From positions 1 through 44,005 of the forward strand of contig CAIKAS010000085.1 of NCBI GenBank assembly GCA_903825445.1: a DNA stretch of 44,005 nt, given 5' to 3'. Positions 43,827 through 44,005 of this stretch are shown piece after piece. A program made the translations under genes and the position numbers. The notes under the pieces were generated by a model. It did no database searches. It saw only the letters and a program-made list of their open reading frames with translations, and was not told the origin of the DNA. Origin of the DNA: an uncultured Acidobacteriia bacterium (GTDB taxonomy: Bacteria > Acidobacteriota > Terriglobia > Bryobacterales > Bryobacteraceae). Numbering within the stretch: position 1 is the first letter of the stretch; each line of letters opens with the position of its first letter.

Positions 43827-44005
43827 CGGGTTGCCGGGATTGGCTTGTGTCGGATTACAAAACGAACTGGGCGGCGGGGCTGATAGAAAAGCGCGGAACG
43901 AAGCCAATTTGCAGGTATCCGGCGTTGTATGTGCGAGATAGAGGATTGGCTGTACAAAACGAACGTTCGGCATTGTCCGCAACTGGTCTCCTGGTCGAAT
44001 TAGAG

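Noticed and set aside
43830..44005. Possible gene at the right edge
   Set aside because: Only short frames without ribosome sites or motifs on either strand.

Overview
The window looks like chromosome of an Acidobacteriota bacterium, most likely of the Solibacter/Bryobacter type. The evidence is the GC-rich sequence, frequent TTG/GTG starts, a PSD1-type cytochrome/DUF1549/DUF1553 protein paired with a Tat-exported DUF1501 protein, DUF1080, CotH and DUF4159 proteins with Gly/Arg-rich tracts, a PEP-CTERM protein, lpxC (an outer membrane with lipid A), and a short dispersed repeat built on GGCCACGGAT/ACACGGAT units. The taxonomic call is inference from gene content; no rRNA gene is present.

Region 1 (1-10590, all plus strand) is the late structural half of a siphophage-like element. 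In order it holds the end of a scaffold-like protein, a strong hairpin terminator, a P22-type coat protein, three small head/neck proteins, a tail tube protein, a tail-assembly chaperone pair joined by an A AAA AAC -1 frameshift site, a very small tape-measure-like protein, two paralogous distal-tail proteins, and a large hub protein that fuses a four-cysteine gpL-like part to a gpJ-like part. No lysis, integrase or fibre gene follows. The element stops abruptly at an orphan Wzt-type ABC ATPase and then housekeeping genes, so it may be a domesticated or gene-transfer-agent-like particle.

Region 2 (10618-15676) runs from the Wzt-like ATPase through yicC, gmk, rpoZ, coaBC and a family 4 uracil-DNA glycosylase. 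These are tightly packed, with 4-nt overlaps.

Region 3 (15710-21785) holds exported and envelope genes: DUF1080, CotH kinase, VTC-domain polymerase, an MsbA-like ABC exporter and a convergent DUF4159 protein. Three of them share Gly/Arg/Phe-rich low-complexity tracts.

Region 4 (21842-26619) is an accessory patch: a truncated PIN toxin with its DUF104 antitoxin, an apparently intact HigBA pair behind a palindromic operator, an esterase, a small exported protein, two orphan antitoxin-like genes, and a membrane protein carrying YadA-head-like repeats.

Region 5 (26671-34009) carries, on the minus strand, PSD1/DUF1549/DUF1553, then DUF1501, then a protein joining a J-like HPD motif to leucine-rich repeats. 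A divergent esterase follows.

Region 6 (34180-39430) holds lpxC with its start codon inside a hairpin, a 53-residue ORF, a PEP-CTERM protein, malate dehydrogenase, a YycJ-like metallo-hydrolase that may start at ATC, and purB.

Region 7 (39621-43723, minus strand) is a coxS-coxL-coxM-coxG molybdenum hydroxylase operon. Its active-site loop is AVRGAGR, not the form I CO-dehydrogenase loop.

No gene-free stretch exceeds 300 bases. No tRNA, rRNA, CRISPR array or complete insertion sequence was seen.
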